Below are positions 1 through 6,722 of a stretch of DNA of 10,052 nucleotides, in pieces. Every line of letters starts with the position of its first letter. Within the stretch, counting starts at the first letter, position 1. A program made the position numbers and the translations under genes. The stretch spans positions 1 to 10,052 of the forward strand of contig CAIPMZ010000109.1 of assembly GCA_903866285.1 (NCBI GenBank), given 5' to 3'. The DNA comes from an uncultured bacterium. GTDB taxonomy: Bacteria > Patescibacteriota > Minisyncoccia > Moranbacterales > GWC2-37-73. A model generated the notes under the pieces. The model saw only the letters and a program-made list of their open reading frames with translations. It had not been told where the DNA came from and did no database searches.

Positions 1-141
1 CTAAAGTTAAAATTCTAAGTCAAATCTCTAAATTTTTTTATCGTCAGCAGTTAAGTTAGTTAGATATTTACTTATAATGGCAGCTTTAGAGAGCATTAAA
101 TTTATAAGGTCAAGTTTGTTGATTAGTTGGTTGGGGTTTAT

Positions 142-170
142 TTGTACGATGGCGTTTTTAATGTTATACT
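142..170 (+). promoter_or_regulatory. weak sigma70-type promoter candidate for the cupin-GH130 block
   Basis: TTGTAC (142-147) is separated by 17 bases from TATACT (165-170). The -10 box matches consensus at five of six positions and the -35 box at three of six. It would start a transcript near 177 with a leader of about 95 nt before the cupin gene. The surrounding bases 1-273 are AT-rich and show no convincing gene, terminator or structured RNA. A second TATAAT at 73-78 has no acceptable -35 box. Confidence 0.3.
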
Positions 171-273
171 ATAGACATCTGATTAAGCTGTTTAAATTAC
201 CCTGAATAGCTGTCTCTATCTTCAAGTGGGGTAAAGGTAGAAAACTAAAACTAAAGTTATTAAAAGTAAAAAG

Positions 274-618
274 ATGAATGTAAAAAAAGATATTAGACCC
301 TGGGGTTCTTTTCGGCAGTTTACTGAAAATGAAACCTCAACCATCAAAATAATAAAAGTGGAGGCGGGAAAGAAACTCAGTTTGCAATATCACGATAAGC
401 GCGATGAGTTTTGGGTGGTTCTTGCTGGAAATCCTGTTATTAGCATCGACGAAACAGTCAAGCAAGCTGCGGTCGGAGAAGAGTTTTTTATCCCCAGAAG
501 AATGAAGCATCGAATAGAAGCGCTAGAAAATAACGTCCAAATACTTGAAATTGCCTTTGGCGATTTTGAGGAAAATGATATTGTTAGAATTGAAGACGTT
601 TACGGAAGAATTTCTTAA
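274..618 (+). CDS. stand-alone cupin, mannose-6-phosphate isomerase type II (C-terminal domain) family
   Basis: This 114-residue protein matches the C-terminal cupin of bifunctional ManC/AlgA-type enzymes, which interconverts mannose-6-phosphate and fructose-6-phosphate. What is seen: RPWGSF at 8-13, the metal-site cupin segment LQYHDKRDEFWVVLAG at 37-52 (His40, Glu45), a second cupin motif FFIPRRMKHRI at 71-81 (His79), and the family-typical ending DIVRIEDVYGR. The nucleotidyltransferase half of the bifunctional enzymes is absent, so GDP-mannose synthesis is not encoded here. There is no signal peptide, so it is probably cytoplasmic. The ATG follows an A-rich stretch without a clear Shine-Dalgarno. 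The GH130-type gene begins 66 bases downstream with no terminator between, which suggests co-transcription. The family call is strong. The substrate is inferred, since small cupins of this type may act on other sugar phosphates. Confidence 0.85.
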   Translation: MNVKKDIRPWGSFRQFTENETSTIKIIKVEAGKKLSLQYHDKRDEFWVVLAGNPVISIDETVKQAAVGEEFFIPRRMKHRIEALENNVQILEIAFGDFEENDIVRIEDVYGRIS

Positions 619-684
619 AAATAAAAGGGTATTTGAATTACCATTTTTAAAAAAGAAAAAAATAACAAATAAAAAAAACAACAA

Positions 685-2481
685 ATGTTATATCCACTTG
701 CGGTTGCAGAATTTCATGGGAAAGTCGGGTTTTTTTGCGCTACCTGTCTTGGAAAAAAGACGGAGCTTGCTTTGTATGAGAATGTAAGAGGGAAGCTTAA
801 GGAAATAAATTCCTTGCAAATTTTTTCCGAAAAAGGTAAAAGGAAGCAATTGAAAAATTGTCATAACTTTCATTTTTTTCAATGCGAGGAAATTTGGTAT
901 TTAACTTATTCGCAAAAATATACAAAACTTTTTAAGCGCAAGCTGCGCACGATTATCGCAAAATCTGTTGATTTAGAGCGTTTCGATATCATGAGTAAGG
1001 TAACCGGCGAATTCCCAGCCGAGTTTGGAGTTGTTTCAAGGCATCGACATCGCAGAAGCTTCCTGGCTTATTTTGGAAAAAAATCTATTTATGTAACGGC
1101 CTCAAAAAATTTAGAAGACTGGCATGTTTCTGGCGAAATGCTGAAGCCACGCAATGGTTTTTTTGATGATGAGCGACTCTGCTTTTTAGATGCGATAACG
1201 ACCGAGCGGGGAATATTGGTTATCTATGAGTCGAAAAAAAATTCCGAAACAACTCAACAAATAAAACTAGGTGCTGCTTTGTTTGATTTGAATCAACCTT
1301 ATAAGATTTCGTGGAGATCTAGTGAGCCTATCTGGGCGAAGACTTTGCGAGAAAATGAACATCCTTTGCGATACCTGGGCTTAATTATCAGCCATGGCGT
1401 CCTGCATATTTATTGGGTGACAAATCGAAATGAAATAATTTCGGAAGCTATCAAGCCGGCCGCGGCTGGGATTGGAAGCTTGAAAAAAAGACCTAGTCAT
1501 CTCAGTCGGCATCATAGTAATCCAATCTTGGAGCCGAACCCGGAAAATACTTGGGAGTATGATGCAACCTTTAATCCGGCAGCCCTGCATTTAGAAAATA
1601 AAATTCATTTAATTTATCGAGCAATTGGGGCCGGTGGCGTCTCAGTGTTTGGGTATGCTTCCTCAAAAGATGGCTTTAAGATAGATGAGCGATTAAGTAG
1701 TCCAGCCTTTGCTGCAATATCATTTCAGGGTAATCCTCAAAAATCAGAAGTCCTTCTTTCTCCGCAATATGTTTCCGGCGGAAGTTGGGTTGGCTGCGAA
1801 GATCCACGCTTGACGCAAATTGGGGAGCGGATTTATATGACTTATGTTTCTTTTGATGGTTGTAATCCACCAGGCGTGGCGCTGACGTCAATAAGCGTGC
1901 ATGATTTTCTCCAAAAAAATTGGAAATGGGAACGTCCAATGCTTATCTCAAAGGCTGGCGAAATCCAAAAAAATTGGATGTTATTTCCGGAAAAAATAAA
2001 TGGCAAGTACGTAGTTCTGCACAGCATCACTCCTCGTATTGCAGTGGAGTACATTGACGATTTGGATCAAGAAGGTTTGGTAATTCAGAGTGGGAAAAAA
2101 CCGGGCGAAGATAATCATCGTTGGGATAATATTGTGCGAGGTGCTGGTGCGCCCCCAATTAAAACTGATTATGGCTGGCTAGTTTTGTATCATGCGATGG
2201 ACAGAAAAGATCCTGATAAGTATAAGGTTGGTGCGATGATTTTAGATCATGATGATCCAACAAAAATTTTATATCGCGCAGCTCACCCAGTATTGGAACC
2301 GGCGGAGGCTTATGAGAATAATGGAGCTAAGTCAGGCGTGGTTTATGTTTGCGGGGCGGTTATTAAGGAAGATGTACTTTTTGTTTATTATGGCGGAGCC
2401 GATAGTGTGGTATGCGTAGCTACGGCAAATATCCATGAATTTTTACGCGATATTATGAGGGAGGCTATAACGGGAGTGTAA
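685..2481 (+). CDS. two-propeller GH130-family protein with degenerate N-terminal domain
   Basis: This 598-residue protein carries a full GH130-type five-bladed propeller at about 273-598: NPILEP near 279, DATFNPAAL, YRAIG, GCEDPR (Glu372, Asp373), LFPEKINGKYVVLH, GAPPIKTDYGWLVLYH, a VGAMILD strand and a C-terminal YYGGADSVVCVATA. GH130 enzymes are mainly inverting beta-mannoside phosphorylases, and the Asp in the EDPR segment is the proposed proton donor. Residues 1-272 follow the same blade order in degenerate form. LAVAEFHGKVGFF parallels NPAALHLENKIHLI, TTERGILVIYES parallels KTDYGWLVLYHA, and LGAALFDL parallels VGAMILDH. The EDPR position reads CHNFH (59-63), so this half should be inactive. 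Typical GH130 proteins are 300-400 residues with a single domain. There is no signal peptide. An in-frame TAA at 670-672 makes the ATG at 685 the first possible ATG, although no Shine-Dalgarno is seen. Confidence 0.85.
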   Translation: MLYPLAVAEFHGKVGFFCATCLGKKTELALYENVRGKLKEINSLQIFSEKGKRKQLKNCHNFHFFQCEEIWYLTYSQKYTKLFKRKLRTIIAKSVDLERFDIMSKVTGEFPAEFGVVSRHRHRRSFLAYFGKKSIYVTASKNLEDWHVSGEMLKPRNGFFDDERLCFLDAITTERGILVIYESKKNSETTQQIKLGAALFDLNQPYKISWRSSEPIWAKTLRENEHPLRYLGLIISHGVLHIYWVTNRNEIISEAIKPAAAGIGSLKKRPSHLSRHHSNPILEPNPENTWEYDATFNPAALHLENKIHLIYRAIGAGGVSVFGYASSKDGFKIDERLSSPAFAAISFQGNPQKSEVLLSPQYVSGGSWVGCEDPRLTQIGERIYMTYVSFDGCNPPGVALTSISVHDFLQKNWKWERPMLISKAGEIQKNWMLFPEKINGKYVVLHSITPRIAVEYIDDLDQEGLVIQSGKKPGEDNHRWDNIVRGAGAPPIKTDYGWLVLYHAMDRKDPDKYKVGAMILDHDDPTKILYRAAHPVLEPAEAYENNGAKSGVVYVCGAVIKEDVLFVYYGGADSVVCVATANIHEFLRDIMREAITGV

Positions 2482-4395
2482 TTGATTAAAATAAAAAAAC
2501 TTATGTTTGTAGTCAGAAAATCTTCGCATAATCCCTTATTGAAACCAATCGCTGATCATTCTTGGGAATCTTTTGCAACCTTTAACTGGTGTCCCATTCA
2601 AGATAAAAACAGAATTCACTGTTTGTATCGAGCTGAGTCTGGAATGGAATATTTGCATGGAAAAGAATTACGCGTTTCAACTATCGGCTGGGCGCAAAGT
2701 TCCGACGGACATCATTTTGATAAACGTCGGCAACTTATTGTGCCAGAATATGATTGGGAACAATTTGGCTGCGAGGATCCTCGCGTGACAAAAATCGACG
2801 ATACTTACTATATTTTTTATACGGCGCTTTCAACCTTTCCGTTTACTGCAGACGGAATTAAAATTGCAGTGGCAACCACTAAAGATTTTAAAAAAATCAG
2901 TGAGAAACATTTAGTTACACCGTTTAATGCCAAGGCGATGGTACTTTTTCCGGAAAAAATAAACGGAAAATACGTGGCTATGCTGAGTGCTCATACCGAT
3001 CGACCACCAGTGATTACCGCTATAGCTGAATTTGATAATTTAGAGCAACTTTGGTCACAGCAGTATTGGAAGCAGTGGCATGATCATATTGAGGAGCATC
3101 GGATCGTACTCCGGCGGAATGAAAATGATCAGGTGGAGATTGGATCAGCGCCGATTAAAACTAAGGATGGTTGGCTGCTTATTTATTCGCATATTCAAAA
3201 TTATTTTTCTGAGCATAAGGTTTTTGGCATTGAGGCGCTTTTGCTAGATTTGAAAAATCCCTCAAAAATTATTGCGCGGACAGATGGCCCACTACTAGTG
3301 CCCGAGGAAACATATGAGGAATTTGGTCAGGTGCCGAATGTGATTTTTCCTTCTGGCGCTTTTGTGCATGGTAAAAAGCTTTTTATCTATTATGGTGCAA
3401 CCGATACCACTGGATGCCGGGCAAATGTTAATCTTGAGGACCTGCTTAATTCCATGAAGAAAGAACCGATTTTTAAGCGTTATGAAAAAAATCCAATTCT
3501 TGAATCGGTCTCAGCTCATCCTTGGGAGGATAAGGCAGTCTTTAATCCCGCAGCAGTTGAACTGAATGGCGAAGTCCATATTGTGTATCGAGCTATGGGT
3601 AACGAGGATACTTCAGTGATGGGTTTGGCAATCTCGAAAAATGGGAAAGACATTAATGAGCGAATTAAAGAACCAATCTATACCCCCCAGCTAGCATTTG
3701 AATCGAAAAGCCATCCCGGTAATTCAGGTTGTGAAGATCCACGAATTACCCAAATCGAGGATACTTTGCATATGTTTTATACTGCCTACGATGGAAATAA
3801 TCCGCCAGGCGTCGCCGCTACCAGGATTACGGTAAAAGATTTTTTAAATAAAAGTTGGAACTGGTCTGAGCCTTCCATGATTACGCCAGCAGGTATCGAT
3901 AATAAGGACGCGTGTCTTTTTCCGGGAAAAGTAAAAGGACGTTACTATATCTTTCATCGAGCGCATAATCATATTTGCTTGGATCCTATCAAATCGCTTG
4001 ATTTCAAAAATGATAAAATAGAAAGCTTTACGCCAATCGTAGGGCCTAGAATTGGGATGTGGGATTCTCAAAAGGTCGGTATTGCCGCCCCACCCATAAG
4101 GACGAAAAAGGGCTGGCTGCTTTTTTATCATGGCGTTTCAGATAAGAGTGTATACCGTGTGGGTGCGCTGCTCCTACAACTTAAAGATCCAACAGTTATC
4201 ATTTCCAGAACTACTAATTTTATTTTTGAACCAGAAACTTATTACGAAAAAAATGGTCAGGTTGCACACGTTGTTTTTCCTTGTGGCGTGGTGAATCGAA
4301 AAGGTACTATTTTTATGTACTATGGTGGTGGCGATAGCGTTGTTGGCGTGGCTACTGCAAAACTTGAGCAAATTCTTAAAGCCCTGGGTGTTTAA
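2482..4395 (+). CDS. tandem double GH130-family protein (putative beta-mannoside phosphorylase)
   Basis: This 637-residue protein consists of two complete GH130-type propellers. Domain 1 (about 15-325) has HNPLLKP, YRAES, GCEDPR with Asp99, LFPEKINGKYVAML, SAPIKTKDGWLLIY and FIYYGATD. Its usual Y-H-G segment reads YSHIQ. Domain 2 (about 330-637) has KNPILES, KAVFNPAAV, YRAMG, GCEDPR with Asp419, PPIRTKKGWLLFYHGV and MYYGGGDSVVGVATA, closest to canonical GH130. No signal peptide is present, so it acts in the cytoplasm on imported or internal mannosides if the family function holds. The TTG at 2482 directly abuts the TAA of the upstream gene and has GGGAG five bases before it. An ATG at 2503 is the alternative start but lacks a ribosome binding site. 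The abutting genes are probably translationally coupled. The exact substrate, and phosphorolysis versus hydrolysis, cannot be read from the sequence. Confidence 0.85.
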   Translation: MIKIKKLMFVVRKSSHNPLLKPIADHSWESFATFNWCPIQDKNRIHCLYRAESGMEYLHGKELRVSTIGWAQSSDGHHFDKRRQLIVPEYDWEQFGCEDPRVTKIDDTYYIFYTALSTFPFTADGIKIAVATTKDFKKISEKHLVTPFNAKAMVLFPEKINGKYVAMLSAHTDRPPVITAIAEFDNLEQLWSQQYWKQWHDHIEEHRIVLRRNENDQVEIGSAPIKTKDGWLLIYSHIQNYFSEHKVFGIEALLLDLKNPSKIIARTDGPLLVPEETYEEFGQVPNVIFPSGAFVHGKKLFIYYGATDTTGCRANVNLEDLLNSMKKEPIFKRYEKNPILESVSAHPWEDKAVFNPAAVELNGEVHIVYRAMGNEDTSVMGLAISKNGKDINERIKEPIYTPQLAFESKSHPGNSGCEDPRITQIEDTLHMFYTAYDGNNPPGVAATRITVKDFLNKSWNWSEPSMITPAGIDNKDACLFPGKVKGRYYIFHRAHNHICLDPIKSLDFKNDKIESFTPIVGPRIGMWDSQKVGIAAPPIRTKKGWLLFYHGVSDKSVYRVGALLLQLKDPTVIISRTTNFIFEPETYYEKNGQVAHVVFPCGVVNRKGTIFMYYGGGDSVVGVATAKLEQILKALGV

Positions 4396-4464
4396 TAGCT
4401 TACAACTGGACAGGCGCTTTTAACTAGGCCCCAGGTTGAGTACCGGAATAATCTTCTTAGGAAT

Positions 4465-5337
4465 ATGCAAAAACAAAAGAAACTTCGTTTAAGACTTTTA
4501 AAAAATAAATTGAGTCGGAAAAATAAGGGGCTGATTTTTTTGGTTGCTTTGGTGAGCTTTGTCGCTTGGAGCTTCTTAGATAAACCCTCTTTACAGGGTG
4601 ATTGGCAAGAGCAGCTAACTGTAATTCCAACGGCAGAGTTTAGCGGCGATTTTGTTACGGTAAAAAACGTGCGAAATTTTCGTTATTTTCCAACGGAAGC
4701 AGAGATGCATCCAGCTTACTACGATCGGACTTATGATTTAAATCAAATTCAAAAAATTTGGTATATCGCCGAGCCATTTAATGAGGGGAGTATCGCCGCC
4801 CACACTTTTGTTTCTTTCGAATTTGCCAATGGCAAATTTTTATCCATTAGTATTGAAGCCCGTAAATTGAAAGGTCAGGCCTATGGAATCTGGAAGGGAC
4901 TTTTCCATACTTTTCCTTTAGTTTATATCGCAGCTGATGAACGCGATACAATTCTTTCGCGGGCCAATATTTTAAAAAATAAAGTTTATGTCTATCCAGT
5001 AAAGCTGAAGAAGCAGGAAAGTGCCAGACTGCTTTTGGTAGACATGCTGAGGCGAATGAATGAGCTGACAACGACTAAACCAGCTTGGTATAATACGGTT
5101 TTTGCTAATTGTACTTCGCTGATTGCGGATCACATTAATAAAATCGACTCTGGTCGCGTTTCAATGTTTTCTTGGCAACTACTTTTTACGGCCTCGGCTG
5201 ATGAACTAGCTTTAAGGCGAGGACTTTTGGATACGAAGCTTCCTATTCAGGAGGCCCGGCAGCAGTTTTATATTAACGAAATTTCTGAAAAAGTTGGCGA
5301 TGTGCCAGCTTATTCAAACGCTATCAGAGGACGCTAG
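4465..5337 (+). CDS. membrane-anchored DUF4105 / Lnb_N-like protein
   Basis: This 290-residue protein has a basic N-terminus (1-21) and one membrane helix at about 22-38, so the rest probably faces outside the cytoplasmic membrane. The outer part has the hallmarks of DUF4105 (PF13387): KNVRNFRYF near 67-75, AAHTFVSFEF with His113, SIEAR with Glu131, a YVYPV strand, and WYNTVFANCTSLIADHIN with Cys216. Conserved His and Cys in this pattern suggest a papain-like thiol fold. From memory, the family includes the N-terminal domain of a Bacteroides lipoprotein N-acyltransferase (Lnb). That would make acyl transfer one possible activity, but the assignment here is only by family. The gene lies 69 bases after the GH130-type gene with no terminator between, so it may share the operon. 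AGGA lies only two bases before the ATG, which is a poor ribosome binding site. Confidence 0.75.
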   Translation: MQKQKKLRLRLLKNKLSRKNKGLIFLVALVSFVAWSFLDKPSLQGDWQEQLTVIPTAEFSGDFVTVKNVRNFRYFPTEAEMHPAYYDRTYDLNQIQKIWYIAEPFNEGSIAAHTFVSFEFANGKFLSISIEARKLKGQAYGIWKGLFHTFPLVYIAADERDTILSRANILKNKVYVYPVKLKKQESARLLLVDMLRRMNELTTTKPAWYNTVFANCTSLIADHINKIDSGRVSMFSWQLLFTASADELALRRGLLDTKLPIQEARQQFYINEISEKVGDVPAYSNAIRGR

Positions 5338-5347
5338 GCGCCCCTGG

Positions 5348-5376
5348 TTGACACCGCCCCAATTTCGCGGTACTCT
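5348..5376 (+). promoter_or_regulatory. promoter candidate upstream of the small unrecognised gene
   Basis: A perfect TTGACA (5348-5353) is followed after exactly 17 bases by TACTCT (5371-5376), which matches the -10 consensus at three of six positions. It lies just after the stop of the DUF4105 gene and 79 bases before the ATG at 5455. The weak -10 box limits confidence. Confidence 0.4.
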
Positions 5377-5454
5377 TTATTATCAATTCAGGTAATCAGG
5401 CTTGTTTTGATATATGATGTTCTTTTTTTTATTAATTTTAATAAGTTTTTTGTT

Positions 5455-5742
5455 ATGGATAAAATGATTGTCAGGGTTAAGGTCGGATTACCCATGTCTT
5501 TAATTGGAGATTCTTCAGTTTATGATGAAAATGTAAGAAGGAGCTTAATTGAGGTTGGTTTTAACGAGGATGCTATAAGGATCTTTGCTCTCTCTATTGC
5601 ACATACGAAGAAGATTCATCTTGATGTTGGAATACTTAATTTTTCAAAACTGTCCACAACTGATCAGTATGAAGAAATTATTACTTCAGCTATGCAGGCT
5701 ATTGGGTTTGCTCGTAACGCTGTGACAATACGTTTTTCATAA
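5455..5742 (+). CDS. small hypothetical protein with an apparent internal beta-alpha-beta duplication
   Basis: I do not recognise this 95-residue soluble protein. It reads as two similar halves. A strand MIVRVKVGL, then a helix and strand ending RSLIEVGFNEDAIRIFAL, is followed by a strand KIHLDVGIL, then a helix and strand ending TSAMQAIGFARNAVTIRFS. The VGF/IGF turn followed by an AIRI/AVTI strand recurs, which fits a beta-alpha-beta-beta-alpha-beta (ferredoxin-like) arrangement. No catalytic or metal motif and no signal peptide are seen. The ATG at 5455 was chosen because the domain starts there. A second ATG lies at 5464. An upstream TTG at 5407 with CAGG seven bases before it would add 16 mostly hydrophobic residues. 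A promoter candidate lies upstream and a clear terminator follows, so it is probably transcribed on its own. Confidence 0.6.
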   Translation: MDKMIVRVKVGLPMSLIGDSSVYDENVRRSLIEVGFNEDAIRIFALSIAHTKKIHLDVGILNFSKLSTTDQYEEIITSAMQAIGFARNAVTIRFS

Positions 5743-5766
5743 CCACTTATTAAACCAGTTTCCAGT

Positions 5767-5802
5767 ACCTGCCATTTTTAAAAGATGGCAGGTTGTTTTT
5801 TT
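5767..5802 (+). terminator. Rho-independent terminator
   Basis: A nine-base-pair stem ACCTGCCAT / ATGGCAGGT (5767-5775 with 5785-5793) encloses a nine-base loop and is followed by TG and a run of seven T. It begins 25 bases after the stop of the small hypothetical gene and ends that unit. Bases 5803-5931 beyond it are AT-rich and hold only a modest inverted repeat, AAAATACT (5860-5867) with AGTATTTT (5883-5890), around an isolated TATAAT. Confidence 0.85.
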
Positions 5803-5931
5803 ATAAAGCTTTAGGGGGTTGTAAATTCTTAAAGATTAGGGTATATTTTAGCAGTAGTGAAAATACTTTATAATTTTTAGACAGTATTTTAGCTCTCTAG
5901 AGCCTTAAATCGTTAGGGTGTTTTCTGACCC

Positions 5932-5960
5932 TTGACATTTATAGTTTTTAGCTGTATAAT
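5932..5960 (+). promoter_or_regulatory. consensus sigma70-type promoter for the 31-residue peptide
   Basis: TTGACA (5932-5937), a 17-base spacer and TATAAT (5955-5960) match consensus at every position. Transcription should start near 5967, giving a leader of about 64 nt before the ATG at 6031. The context ACCCTTGACATTT is identical to that of the promoter at 7439-7467. Confidence 0.85.
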
Positions 5961-5989
5961 TCAAAGTTAAGTTATAGTTATTTCAAATC

Positions 5990-6013
5990 GGGAAAAATAA
6001 ATTTATTTTTCCC
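5990..6013. promoter_or_regulatory. perfect 24-bp palindrome in the leader of the 31-residue peptide
   Basis: GGGAAAAATAAA is followed directly by its exact reverse complement. In RNA it would fold as a ten-pair stem with an AATT loop. As DNA it could be a dimeric operator downstream of the start site. It ends 17 bases before the start codon, so it could influence translation or transcript stability. It is not a terminator, since no T run follows. Confidence 0.7.
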
Positions 6014-6030
6014 ATAAATAAAGAAAAAAG

Positions 6031-6126
6031 ATGAAAAAAATTGCCACTTATGTGGGCTTGGGGGCGTTCTTCGCTGTTGCGATGGGCGCCGACTCAATCG
6101 TAAACTATGTGCTCTCGCTCTTTTAA
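6031..6126 (+). CDS. 31-residue hydrophobic membrane peptide
   Basis: The gene starts at ATG 6031 after an A-rich AAAGAAAAAAG and ends in TAA at 6124-6126. The peptide begins MKKIATYVGLGAFFAVAMG and ends NYVLSLF. Two lysines precede an almost uninterrupted hydrophobic, glycine- and alanine-rich stretch, so one membrane helix is likely. No family is recognised. Support for it being real comes from its surroundings: a consensus promoter, a single small gene, a hairpin over the stop codon and a strong terminator. Single-helix peptides of this size can be membrane-complex subunits, regulators or type I toxins, and nothing here decides between these. It is also possible that the RNA is the functional product. 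Confidence 0.55.
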   Translation: MKKIATYVGLGAFFAVAMGADSIVNYVLSLF

Positions 6127-6144
6127 GGAGAGCACATAGTTTAC
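6100..6144 (+). repeat. perfect 17-bp inverted repeat straddling the stop codon
   Basis: GTAAACTATGTGCTCTC (6100-6116) and its exact reverse complement (6128-6144) flank an 11-base loop that contains the stop codon of the 31-residue peptide. The left arm is coding and the right arm is not. The stem is much longer than a terminator needs, and a separate terminator follows at once. Confidence 0.9.
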
Positions 6145-6183
6145 AAAAAAGGTATCTCAGTCAATGACTGTGATACCTTTTTT
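6145..6183 (+). terminator. Rho-independent terminator, probably usable from both sides
   Basis: Six A lead into GGTATC-T-CAGTC (6151-6162), a three-base loop, then GACTG-T-GATACC and six T (6178-6183). The stem has one T-T mismatch. The A and T runs on both sides would allow termination in both directions. It closes the unit that starts at the 5932 promoter. Confidence 0.9.
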
Positions 6184-6371
6184 AATTGTAAAAAATAGCA
6201 ACCTTGCTTCTTTTTGAATTTACAATATGTTAGTATGGGATTAGGAATCCAGCAGTGAGAATTTTAAAAGTAATTACTCCTTGGTGGGATAGTGATTTCG
6301 TAAAAAGATAATTTTGTTTATGGCTAAAGAGATTTCTTTTGAGCATAACTCATTTGAATTTCTACTACCGG

Positions 6372-6722
6372 ATGAAAAAGAAAAAGATTTCGTGGCAGGT
6401 TTATCTTTTGCGATGCGTCGATGGAACTTTGTATGGCGGGGTAACGACCGATTTGGAAAGGCGAGTGGGGGAGCATAACGGCTCTCGCTTAGGCGCAAAG
6501 TATACTAGCGGTCGCCGGCCGGTGGAACTAGTTTATGCTCGCGGTTTTGCAGATAGATCCTCAGCCCTAAAGGAAGAAAGTCGGATTAAGAAACTGCCGC
6601 GGAAGGAAAAGTTAAAATTGATTCAGGATTCTTCTTCGAAATATTTGCATCCTGTATTTTCCCCTCCGCACATTGCGCAGTGCGTAGGTAAAAGACGAAC
6701 GATGAGCGTTAAAAAATTTTAA
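6372..6722 (+). CDS. GIY-YIG nuclease-domain protein (UPF0213/YhbQ-like)
   Basis: The GIY-YIG domain fills about residues 7-86. WQVYLLRC at 8-15 and LYGGVTTDLERRVGEHN carry the two core strands, the domain tyrosines and the catalytic-type arginine. GAKYTSGRRPVELVY and the helix ALKEESRIKKLPRKEKLKLI with its metal-binding glutamate follow. Stand-alone proteins of this kind are usually 80-100 residues. Some have DNA nuclease activity, but their cellular role is unclear. The ATG at 6372 was chosen because the family begins with a short basic lead and then the VYLLRC strand. A TTG at 6339 would add 11 residues. The last 19 residues (from Pro98) are read from the dispersed repeat that also occurs at 8501-8555. 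The original 3' end therefore seems to have been replaced or extended by the repeat. Confidence 0.8.
   Translation: MKKKKISWQVYLLRCVDGTLYGGVTTDLERRVGEHNGSRLGAKYTSGRRPVELVYARGFADRSSALKEESRIKKLPRKEKLKLIQDSSSKYLHPVFSPPHIAQCVGKRRTMSVKKF

Noticed and set aside
77..205. A 42-codon + strand frame starting MAALESIKFIRSSLL with a hydrophobic centre.
   Set aside because: It has no ribosome binding site, its ATG overlaps a TATAAT, and the likely cupin promoter lies inside it. It could be real, but nothing beyond the open frame supports it.
5803..5931. A second promoter at TATAAT 5869-5874, or a riboswitch.
   Set aside because: There is no acceptable -35 box and no recognisable riboswitch core, only an 8-bp AT-rich inverted repeat.
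6320..6478. A + strand frame starting MAKEISFEHNSFEFLLPDE that overlaps the GIY-YIG gene.
   Set aside because: It runs in another frame through the well-matched GIY-YIG domain and has no recognisable family. A frameshift is not needed because the GIY-YIG domain is complete from 6372.
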